NCBI RefSeq assembly: GCF_004006175.1 | Contig: NZ_CP033222.1 | Span: forward strand, 1 to 64,000 | DNA length: 64,000 nucleotides | Direction: 5' to 3' | From: Parasedimentitalea marina | GTDB lineage: Bacteria > Pseudomonadota > Alphaproteobacteria > Rhodobacterales > Rhodobacteraceae | Part shown: in pieces, positions 57,810 through 64,000 of the stretch | Numbering within the stretch: position 1 is the stretch's first letter | How the letters are laid out: the number at the start of each line of letters is the position of its first letter | Position numbers and translations under genes: made by a program | The notes under the pieces: model-generated | The model's input: the letters and a program-made list of their open reading frames with translations, nothing else | Database searches by the model: none | What the model was told of the DNA's origin: nothing

Positions 57810-58916
57810 TTATCGATTAAGAACAACCTCTTCGACAAAGAGATCTTCAACGTTCTGCTTGAACGGCTGGCTTGGCCAGGCTTGGCTAAAGGCACGTTGA
57901 GTGTTAGAGACCAGAGCTTTGGAATCATCCGAGTTGGCATGCGCCGGGGCGGTCCCAAAACGACTGTTGAAACCTGTCTGAACATCAGCAGAGGTCAACC
58001 AATCAATGAATACAATCGCAGCTGCTGAGTGTGGTGCGTTTTGGGGGATAGCAACACCGTTGCCGCCACCGGACATGCCCATTTCGGGGATGTAATACTG
58101 CAGCTCTTTGCGAACTTCGCCTCGATTTTGCAAACCAGCCAGGTGGTCTTCCCATGCTGGAACCATCCACAACTCGCGATCGCTCAGACGGTTGGCGCTG
58201 TCAATGTTCGATGCGGTGATCACATAGTTTTCGGCATGCTCATTGAAGAAGTCGATGCCAGCGCCCAAGCCTGCCAATTTTTCTTCAACCGGTGCATCGC
58301 CGAAATAGTCGATACCGGACAACACACGCAGGGTGTTGTGAAAGAACGATGGGCCAGAGCCACCTTTGACGTAGTTAAAGCCAAACTTGCCCGGATTTTC
58401 AGCCCAGAAGGCAGCAAAATCTTCAGGTGTTTGCGGCAGGTCTGCCTGGGCCACCATGTCGGGATCATACGCGATACCGGTTTGGTTTCCCCAGTAGGCA
58501 AAGACGTAACCTTCACCTGCGATGCCAGTCACGTCCTGCTTGCGACCAGTGATATCAGGCAGAACAGTATCGATTTTCTGGAACAGTTTGGCCAGCGGCC
58601 AAGCGTGAACATTTTCATAGCCAAACGAGATGACGTCAATGTCCCCGGTTTCACGTCCCATTTCGGCCAGCAACTTGTCGTTGTTGCCTGCAGCTGTGCC
58701 TTCAGGGATGTTCACCTTGATGCCGGTTTCAGCAGTAAAGGCCTTGGCCACATCGCGGAATTCATCCTGGAAATACCAGATAAACCAAGTCAGCTCACCT
58801 TCTGCCTTTGCTTCTACGAGGATTTCTTCCCAGGACTTTCCTTCCAGACTTCCGGACATGGCAACCGATGCCGTTGCAAGCACGGCGATGCCAGTAGACA
58901 AAAGTTTCTTTAACAT
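57810..58916 (-). CDS. ABC transporter substrate-binding protein (SBP family 1/PotD group)
   Basis: 368 residues with signal peptide MLKKLLSTGIAVLATASVAMS and a GGAGG ribosome-binding site. The mature part starts SLEGKSWEEILVEAKAEGELTWFIWYFQDEFRDVAKAF, a pattern seen in binding proteins of the iron/thiamine/polyamine cluster. Later segments GIAGEGYVFAYWGNQTGIAYDPDMV and LWMVPAWEDHLAGLQN line the cleft. Cognate permeases and ATPase lie immediately upstream. The ligand is not readable; the linked GDPD, phosphatase and GalT suggest a glycerophospho-sugar or related phosphodiester. Confidence 0.9.
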   Translation of the reverse strand: MLKKLLSTGIAVLATASVAMSGSLEGKSWEEILVEAKAEGELTWFIWYFQDEFRDVAKAFTAETGIKVNIPEGTAAGNNDKLLAEMGRETGDIDVISFGYENVHAWPLAKLFQKIDTVLPDITGRKQDVTGIAGEGYVFAYWGNQTGIAYDPDMVAQADLPQTPEDFAAFWAENPGKFGFNYVKGGSGPSFFHNTLRVLSGIDYFGDAPVEEKLAGLGAGIDFFNEHAENYVITASNIDSANRLSDRELWMVPAWEDHLAGLQNRGEVRKELQYYIPEMGMSGGGNGVAIPQNAPHSAAAIVFIDWLTSADVQTGFNSRFGTAPAHANSDDSKALVSNTQRAFSQAWPSQPFKQNVEDLFVEEVVLNR

Positions 58917-58955
58917 AGTTTTTCCTCCAAGTTTGGTCGTTCGCAGATAGATTGA

Positions 58956-59783
58956 TCAGCCTTTGCCCGAGCTTAGGCTTGGGTTGGCCGATTTCAGGAG
59001 CCGTTCCAGGATCAGCATCATGATTACGTTTGGCACGATCAGGATGAGAGCCAGAACAGCAGCATTGGGTCGGACGAAATCCTGACCAAGAGTCGAGAAC
59101 AGTAATGTCGGTACTGTCACAAAGCTGGGTGAGCCGACGATGAAAGCGATCGCGAACTCCTCGATGGACTGGATAAATACGATCAGCAGGGCCGCCATTA
59201 TCCCGGGCTTTAGCGCGGGAAGGTAAGCCACTTTCCACCGTTCGATAACGGACGCGCCCAAGTCCCGCGCCGCGTCAATATGGTCTTGGCGAACCTGCTC
59301 GAAGCTCACCGTCAAAATCCGGATCGCATAGGGCATCAAAATGACACTATGGGCAAACAGGATGGCACCAAATCGTGAGGCGTGCAGGCCCATCTGGAAA
59401 ATGATCGAGGTAAAGAAGACCGCGGTCACAAAACCGGGTACCACCAAAGGCAACAGCGCGATCAGCTTGACCACTTCACGACCCGGGAATTGGATGCGAC
59501 CGAAGGCATAGGCTGTCGGCGCCGCCAGTATCAAAGTCACGACTGCTACACTTGGAGCCAGAATGTAAGAGTTGATTAAGGCCGGTTTTAGCGAAGAGTT
59601 TGCCCACATATGCGACCAACGGTAGGTCGACATCACCGGTGGCAGCAGTTTGTCAGCCGTCCAAGGCTCTGCCGGATCAACTAAGGACCACAGCACCGCC
59701 ATGGTGAAAGGAATGACCAACCAAAGGGCGCAGACGGCAATCAGCACATATAGCAGGATTTTATTGATTGTTGCCTGGCTCAT
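58956..59783 (-). CDS. ABC transporter permease (PotC-like)
   Basis: 275 residues, about six spans beginning KILLYVLIAVCALWLVIPFTMAV. The EAA loop is DAARDLGASVIERWKVAYLPALKPGIMAAL. It lies downstream of the PotB-like permease with an ATGA overlap and upstream of the binding-protein gene. Confidence 0.92.
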   Translation of the reverse strand: MSQATINKILLYVLIAVCALWLVIPFTMAVLWSLVDPAEPWTADKLLPPVMSTYRWSHMWANSSLKPALINSYILAPSVAVVTLILAAPTAYAFGRIQFPGREVVKLIALLPLVVPGFVTAVFFTSIIFQMGLHASRFGAILFAHSVILMPYAIRILTVSFEQVRQDHIDAARDLGASVIERWKVAYLPALKPGIMAALLIVFIQSIEEFAIAFIVGSPSFVTVPTLLFSTLGQDFVRPNAAVLALILIVPNVIMMLILERLLKSANPSLSSGKG

Positions 59784-60637
59784 TTCAGACGCCCACCCTT
59801 AAGAACAAACCGGGCCGCCACCGCCAAAAGGGCAGAGCCAAACAAGGCGGCCCCCATCAAGGTCACCCCGACAACCGCCGCGTCATGCCAGCGTCCACTG
59901 TCTTTGAAGAACACCATGAACTGCGCCAGAGACTGACGATTGGTCGGCCCTGCGATGACCTGGAACGAGAAGTCAGCAACCGCACCGATAAAGATAATCA
60001 CCAAGGCCGCCTGCATCGCCGAAATTGTCATCGGCGCAATGATCTTGCGGAAGCGGGCAAATGTCCCGGCCCCCAGATCGCGGGCGGCATCCAAGATATC
60101 GTCGCTGATACCCTGTACCGCGCTGGTCAATAGCAAAAGGGCAAAAGGCATTTGTTTCCAGGTCTGCAAGACCAGAATGCCAAAGCCATTTCTGTCGTTT
60201 TGCAGCCGGTGTGGTTCGTCCCATAACCCCAGCCACTGCATGAATTGGTTCAGAATGCCGTTGTACGAAATCACGTTGATGAACAGAAATGCTGCAACCA
60301 GACCGGGCACCAACAATGGGGCCTTCAAAATCGCGCCAACCGCCAACGAGCCTTTGAAAGGTTTGCGCAGCCAGATTGCCAGCGGGTAGGCCAGGGCAAC
60401 TGAGAGGATCGCGCTGAAGGTGCCGATATACAAAGAATATTTGACCGATTTGTAGTAGGCACGGCGGCCCAGCATCTTATCCCAGAACTCGGTACTGAAT
60501 TCACTGTCACCCAGTAGGCTGTACAGCCCGAACGATTGCGCGATAGCCATGTAGACTACGGTGCCGATCATTGCGATGATGAGCCCAAGTCCGGGCGTTA
60601 GCAGCGCAATCACCGTTACCCATTTCCTTAGGGTCAT
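59780..60637 (-). CDS. ABC transporter permease (PotB-like)
   Basis: 285 residues, about six spans (VTVIALLTPGLGLIIAMIGTVVYMAIA first). The EAA loop is DAARDLGAGTFARFRKIIAPMTISAMQAAL. The start codon shares one base with the ATPase stop, so the genes are translationally coupled. Confidence 0.92.
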   Translation of the reverse strand: MTLRKWVTVIALLTPGLGLIIAMIGTVVYMAIAQSFGLYSLLGDSEFSTEFWDKMLGRRAYYKSVKYSLYIGTFSAILSVALAYPLAIWLRKPFKGSLAVGAILKAPLLVPGLVAAFLFINVISYNGILNQFMQWLGLWDEPHRLQNDRNGFGILVLQTWKQMPFALLLLTSAVQGISDDILDAARDLGAGTFARFRKIIAPMTISAMQAALVIIFIGAVADFSFQVIAGPTNRQSLAQFMVFFKDSGRWHDAAVVGVTLMGAALFGSALLAVAARFVLKGGRLK

Positions 60638-61686
60638 CAGATCGCCTCCAGCAAAATCACATCAGATGGATCCAACCCACAGTCTATGTTTTCGCCGGGG
60701 AAAATATTGGGGTTTGGGGTTTTCAGGCCGCAAGAATGGCCGTTCACATCGACATGCAGATCTGTATAGCTGCCCTGGAATTGGCGATCCGTCACTTTGG
60801 CAGTGAAAGTATTCACTGACAGCTCGCCAAGCTTCACCGATTCTGGTCGCCAGCAGGCCCTAATCCGTTTCCCAGGAGGCACCCGACCGCTCTTTGAGAT
60901 CAGCACACCCAGCGGCGTGTTCAGTTTGTAAACGCCAGGTTCGGTCTCGCCGGTTACTTCGACCTCCATGATATTTGCGCCGCCGATAAAGTCGGCCACA
61001 AAACTTGTGGCGGGGGCGTTGTATAGTTCTTCTGGTGGGGCACATTGCTCAATCACGCCACCATTCAGGACCATCACCCGGTCAGACATTGCCAGGGCTT
61101 CGGACTGGTCATGGGTCACATAAACCGCTGTCAGGTTGTTTTCGCGCTGAATGCGCCGAATTTCGACCCGCACCGAGTCGCGCAGTTTGGCATCCAGATT
61201 GGACAGTGGTTCGTCAAACAGGATAACGCCGGGGCGCATGATCAGCGCCCGACCCAAGGCCACGCGTTGTTGTTGCCCGCCCGACAATTGGTTTGGCAGT
61301 TTGTCCAGTTGTGCGTCGAGCGCCAGTTGACCCGCCATTTCCGCCAAACGCCGCCCGCGCTCGGGTTTGCTAATCTTTTGCTGCTTGAGGCCAAATTCAA
61401 TATTATCACCGATCGTCAGGTGCGGAAACAGCGCGTAAGACTGAAAACAAAGCGCCGTGTCCCGGTGTTCGGGTGGCGTTAGAGTCACATCTTTGTTTGC
61501 TATTTTGATGCTGCCATTTGTGGGCGTAAGAAAACCTGAAATGAGCTTGAGCAGAGTTGTTTTTCCGCATCCCGAAGGGCCAAGAAGAGTAACAAATTCA
61601 CCTTCCTTGACACTTACTGAAATGTCTTTGAGAGCCGTGAATACCCCAAAGCGCATCTCCAGACCTTCGATATCAATTGTACTCAC
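60637..61686 (-). CDS. ABC transporter ATP-binding protein
   Basis: 349 residues. Walker A GPSGCGKTT, Q-loop FQSYALFPH, signature LSGGQQQRVALGRAL, Walker B ILFDEPLSNLD, switch VTHDQSEAL and a C-terminal TOBE domain (RIRACWRPESVKL ... GLDPSDVILLEAI). The start is GTG 61686, with GGAGG 8 bases upstream; the 11 codons before it lack homology. It is the first gene of the ROK-controlled operon. Confidence 0.93.
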   Translation of the reverse strand: MSTIDIEGLEMRFGVFTALKDISVSVKEGEFVTLLGPSGCGKTTLLKLISGFLTPTNGSIKIANKDVTLTPPEHRDTALCFQSYALFPHLTIGDNIEFGLKQQKISKPERGRRLAEMAGQLALDAQLDKLPNQLSGGQQQRVALGRALIMRPGVILFDEPLSNLDAKLRDSVRVEIRRIQRENNLTAVYVTHDQSEALAMSDRVMVLNGGVIEQCAPPEELYNAPATSFVADFIGGANIMEVEVTGETEPGVYKLNTPLGVLISKSGRVPPGKRIRACWRPESVKLGELSVNTFTAKVTDRQFQGSYTDLHVDVNGHSCGLKTPNPNIFPGENIDCGLDPSDVILLEAI

Positions 61687-61760
61687 GTATTTCCCCTCCG
61701 TTGTGCGAGGGCGTCGCACTGATTCAGTGCTTTCATTCTTGCGAAGTCGCCGCTACACAT

Positions 61761-61783
61761 TTATTACCTATAATTTGTAATAA
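61761..61783. promoter_or_regulatory. NagC/Mlc-like operator (TTATTAC-N9-GTAATAA)
   Basis: Perfect 7-bp inverted repeat in the 239-bp region between the ABC operon and the ROK gene. The arms TTATT/AATAA and overall width match operators of ROK repressors such as NagC and Mlc. It lies 75 bp upstream of the ATPase GTG and 143 bp upstream of the ROK start, so it could control both. Confidence 0.6.
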
Positions 61784-61925
61784 TAAAGTAGCAAGAGTCA
61801 AATTTTTTTTCACGGGAGTCTAAAGGTCTGATCAAACATCGGAAATTTCTGTTTGTTTGCTAGGAATAGGGTAGGGTACCTAGAGAGGACTCGTGTTCCT
61901 TGCGCGGTCTTTAGGGAGGAATTGG

Positions 61926-63047
61926 ATGACGCTGACACACATGGATAGACCGGTTCTAAGCCGAAGCGAACGCAAGATAATGGGCATCGTGCGCGCCCAT
62001 GAACCCATTGCACGGTCTGAGATCACGGAATTCACCACCTTGTCTCAGCAGTCGGTGCATCGGCTCGTTGAAGGTTTGACTGAGCAAAACTTGTTGTGCA
62101 GTAAAAAAGCGGTGATCAAAGGTCGGGGCAAGCCCAGTCCATTGGTTGTTTTGAACAATCAGGCGACCTATTCACTTGGGGTTTCGGTTCGTTCAGACAA
62201 CATACAGTTGATCGCAGTGGATCTGTCCGGCGTTGAGTTATTGCGCACCGAGTTGCTCGCCGCCCCCAATGATCCCGATGGCGCGTTGGACGAGCTGCGC
62301 CGCATTCGTGCTGAATGGACCACATCAGCTGAACTGCAAAACCGCGCTGCAATCGGTGTTGGGGTCGCGATGCAGGGTTATCGGATTTCAAAAATGAACC
62401 GGTTTACTGTTCCAGTGCCCATAAAAAACTGGTCTGGAATGCCGATTGATGACACCTTTCGTGATACCCTGGGGCTTGCTGCGTTTACCGAGAACAACGC
62501 AACCTGCGCCGTGATCGCCGAACATCATAGGGCCAGAAATGACGGGTACCAAAATCTGGCCTACCTGTCTTTCAATTTCGGGTATGGTGGCGGCATCGTC
62601 AATGAAGGCCATGCTTTGATTGGCGGATTTGGTAACGCCGGCGAGTTGGGCACGCTGTTGGCTGGGGATACATTCTCCAGCCGCCCGGCGCTTGGTGAAC
62701 TGGTCAAGCGGTTGAATGCCAGTGGTGTGGCTCTTAGTGGCATTCCGGATTTGCAGCAGAAATTCGACCCCAACTGGCCCGCCGTGGGGGAATGGCTGCA
62801 AGAGGTATCTCCGGCGCTCAACTTGTCTATTCGGGCCATCCGGTCGATTGTCGATCCACAAGCGATCTTTTTTGGCGGCGAGGCCCCGGCGGCGTTGCGC
62901 GAAATGTTGATCGGGATATGCGAGCACCCAACTGCGAACCGCTACGGCGAAGTCTTGCCTTTTCCTATGTTGCTGCCCAGCCGAATTTACGGTGATGCCG
63001 CCATTCACGGCGCCGCTATTCTACCTGCGCGCAATTTGATTTTTTAG
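61926..63047 (+). CDS. ROK family transcriptional repressor
   Basis: 373 residues. The N-terminal winged helix is SRSERKIMGIVRAHEPIARSEITEFTTLSQQSVHRLVEGLTEQNLL. The ROK sugar-kinase-like domain begins near residue 75 (SLGVSVRSDNIQLIAVDLSG) and has NFGYGGGIVNEGHALIGGFGNAGELG. The usual CxCGxxGC zinc motif is absent, so ligand sensing may differ from Mlc/NagC. The ATG at 61926 has GGGAGGA upstream and replaces an ATG 11 codons earlier. It is divergent from the importer/GDPD/GalT operon and presumably represses it until an imported sugar derivative appears. Confidence 0.9.
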   Translation: MTLTHMDRPVLSRSERKIMGIVRAHEPIARSEITEFTTLSQQSVHRLVEGLTEQNLLCSKKAVIKGRGKPSPLVVLNNQATYSLGVSVRSDNIQLIAVDLSGVELLRTELLAAPNDPDGALDELRRIRAEWTTSAELQNRAAIGVGVAMQGYRISKMNRFTVPVPIKNWSGMPIDDTFRDTLGLAAFTENNATCAVIAEHHRARNDGYQNLAYLSFNFGYGGGIVNEGHALIGGFGNAGELGTLLAGDTFSSRPALGELVKRLNASGVALSGIPDLQQKFDPNWPAVGEWLQEVSPALNLSIRAIRSIVDPQAIFFGGEAPAALREMLIGICEHPTANRYGEVLPFPMLLPSRIYGDAAIHGAAILPARNLIF

Positions 63048-63301
63048 CACGGCGGCAGTTTCGCTACCATCGTTTCCAAATTTTTGCCACTTGCTAGCCC
63101 TCTCGGCGTAGCAGCCTCGGGGCGATCCAATATGAGAAATTGGTAAACCGCCCGCAGTCCGGCTGCACCATCGAAAAAACATCCGCAGCATAGGCCATCA
63201 GAATAAGTGGTCGATCGCGAACGAAGACAAGTCTCTCTTCGGCGTCTTGGCGGCTCAATTCCTGAATTTCCTTTTCTGACCGTGATGCAAAAAAACAAAT
63301 G

Positions 63302-63323
63302 AATGGAAAGGATCGTTTCCATT
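63302..63323. promoter_or_regulatory. HipB-type operator 1
   Basis: Palindrome with arms ATGGAAA / TTTCCAT around GGATCG, flanked by a complementary A/T pair. It lies 69 bp before the hipB start, and a nearly identical site follows 49 bp downstream. Such repeated palindromes upstream of hipBA are autoregulatory sites for the antitoxin. Confidence 0.7.
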
Positions 63324-63351
63324 ACTTGCAAAACATCTCTTTCCAATGTAA

Positions 63352-63371
63352 ATGGAAAGGGTCGTTTCCAT
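63352..63371. promoter_or_regulatory. HipB-type operator 2
   Basis: Same arms ATGGAAA / TTTCCAT around GGGTCG, ending 20 bp before the hipB GTG. A half-site TTTCCA lies between the two operators at 63340-63345, so cooperative binding is likely. Confidence 0.7.
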
Positions 63372-63391
63372 ATTTCGAGGAGGACACCGAA

Positions 63392-63646
63392 GTGGCAGAA
63401 ATGGAAAAGAACTTTTCCAACAGATACCGGCACCTGCGAGGAACAAAGGACCTGGGCCAGCAGATACGCCGCCATCGCAAGAAGGTGGGCATTACTCAAG
63501 AGGGTTTAGCGCTGCAAACCGGGATTTCCCGGCCAACAATTCGCGCGATCGAGCTGGGCAAGGAAACAGCGCAGTTCGGGCTGGTGTTGCAGATCTGCGC
63601 TGATATCGGTCTCGATATTTTCGTGCGGGAGCAATCCGAGTGCTGA
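63392..63646 (+). CDS. hipB: HipB-like antitoxin (XRE family)
   Basis: 84-residue DNA-binding antitoxin with HTH LGQQIRRHRKKVGITQEGLALQTGISRPTIRAIELGKETAQFGLVLQICADIGLDIFV, a full Cro/C1 five-helix pattern. The start is GTG with GAGGAGGA 7 bases upstream; the ATG 31 codons earlier lies inside the operators. The stop overlaps the hipA start. It is predicted to neutralise HipA and repress the operon through the two upstream palindromes. Confidence 0.85.
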   Translation: MAEMEKNFSNRYRHLRGTKDLGQQIRRHRKKVGITQEGLALQTGISRPTIRAIELGKETAQFGLVLQICADIGLDIFVREQSEC

Positions 63647-64000
63647 CGGTTGATGTCCATATAGAGGGCGTGGAGGCGCCTGTTGGCAAACTGGTTCGCC
63701 TTGATGATGGCTCGACAAGCTTTCGCTACCTACGCGATGACCTTCCGCATCCAGTCTCTCTGAGCTTACCAGTCCAGGACCAACCCTTCAAAGATAAAGA
63801 AACGCGTGGCTTTTTCTCCAACCTACTGTTCGAGAACGAGATGCTTGAGCAAGTTATCCGCCGCCATGGGGTCGAGCGGACCGACTTCGTTGGACTACTC
63901 TTTCATCTCGGCGCAGATTGTCCCGGAGCTATATCCTGTGGGCCAGAAGGTGAGGGAGCGCCGAAAGCGCCCGGCATTCTGTCAGCAGATTATGAGCCCG
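63640..64000 (+). CDS. hipA: HipA-like toxin, N-terminal part (cut by window end)
   Basis: Open from a GTG overlapping the hipB stop by 7 bases to the window end (120 codons visible). It contains the HipA N-terminal domain: VHIEGVEAPVGKLVRLDDGSTSF, FFSNLLFENEML and the hallmark LLFHLGADCPGAISC. The family is a serine/threonine kinase that inactivates glutamyl-tRNA synthetase in E. coli. The kinase core lies beyond the window. Completeness cannot be judged. Confidence 0.85.
   Translation, partial: MLTVDVHIEGVEAPVGKLVRLDDGSTSFRYLRDDLPHPVSLSLPVQDQPFKDKETRGFFSNLLFENEMLEQVIRRHGVERTDFVGLLFHLGADCPGAISCGPEGEGAPKAPGILSADYEP

Larger units (their letters stand above)
63048..63391. other. Region between the ROK gene and hipB
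   Basis: Besides the hipB operators at its right end, the minus strand of 63115-63300 can be read as a continuous peptide containing EIQELSRQDAEERLVF and DRPLILMAYAADVF, ending in a stop. It has no good start and matches nothing I recognise. It may be a gene remnant or chance. Confidence 0.4.

Noticed and set aside
63044..63499. 151-codon minus-strand frame across the hipB promoter
   Set aside because: Covers the palindromic operators and the antisense of hipB; not plausible as a gene. A different minus frame here has slightly protein-like text but no start.
1..64000. CRISPR arrays, tRNA or rRNA genes, intact transposons
   Set aside because: No regularly spaced repeats, cloverleaf-like sequences or transposase motifs noticed on reading. 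A tRNAscan or Infernal run would be needed to exclude small RNAs fully.

Overview
The window looks like a chromosomal segment of a marine alphaproteobacterium of the Rhodobacterales (Roseobacter group). This is inferred from GC-rich coding sequence, heterotetrameric sarcosine oxidase operons, a DddP-like M24 protein next to a non-pyrrolysine MttB homologue, and a Hint-domain protein beside exopolysaccharide genes. No rRNA, tRNA, CRISPR array or intact insertion sequence was recognised.

Region 1 (1-26180) is a surface-polysaccharide locus with a natural-product assembly line inside it. A six-gene minus-strand operon runs PKS, GT2, NRPS, SGNH-like protein, glycoside-hydrolase-like protein, GT2. 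Four of its five junctions are ATGA start/stop overlaps and the fifth gap is 14 bp. The NRPS reads formyltransferase, partial condensation-like region, adenylation domain interrupted by a luciferase-like monooxygenase, PCP. Its adenylation pocket reads D-I-L-Q-L-G-M-I-W-K, which is glycine-like. The PKS reads KS-AT-KR-DH-ACP-TE. Around the operon lie a GT4, a Wzy/O-antigen-ligase-like membrane protein, a WecG/TagA/CpsF transferase, another GT2, an ExoY-type priming transferase, a CpsD-like ATPase lacking the Walker A lysine, a Wzz-like protein and a Hint protein. The layout suggests a polysaccharide or glycoconjugate carrying, or made alongside, a small formylated aminoacyl-polyketide.

Region 2 (26404-54370) is devoted to methylated amines and related onium compounds. 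An RpiR regulator diverges from soxBDAG (copy 1), which is coupled to an MmgE/PrpD gene. A polar-amino-acid type ABC importer follows, then the remains of an aspartase/fumarase gene. A PotABCD-like importer comes next, then a TetR regulator and a reversed soxBDAG (copy 2) with a divergent LysR gene. After that come an MttB-family methyltransferase and, facing it, a DddP-like M24 protein encoded downstream of a dimethylglycine/sarcosine dehydrogenase-like flavoprotein. The inferred theme is import, demethylation and cleavage of betaine- or DMSP-like compounds, feeding sarcosine to the two oxidases and C1 units to folate.

Region 3 (54764-63047) is a minus-strand set of an ABC importer (ATPase, two permeases, binding protein), a glycerophosphodiester phosphodiesterase, an inositol-monophosphatase-family enzyme and GalT. 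A divergent ROK repressor and a NagC/Mlc-like inverted repeat sit at its head. Together they could take up and dismantle a glycerophospho-sugar.

Region 4 (63048-64000) holds a hipBA toxin-antitoxin pair with two palindromic operators. hipA is cut by the window end.
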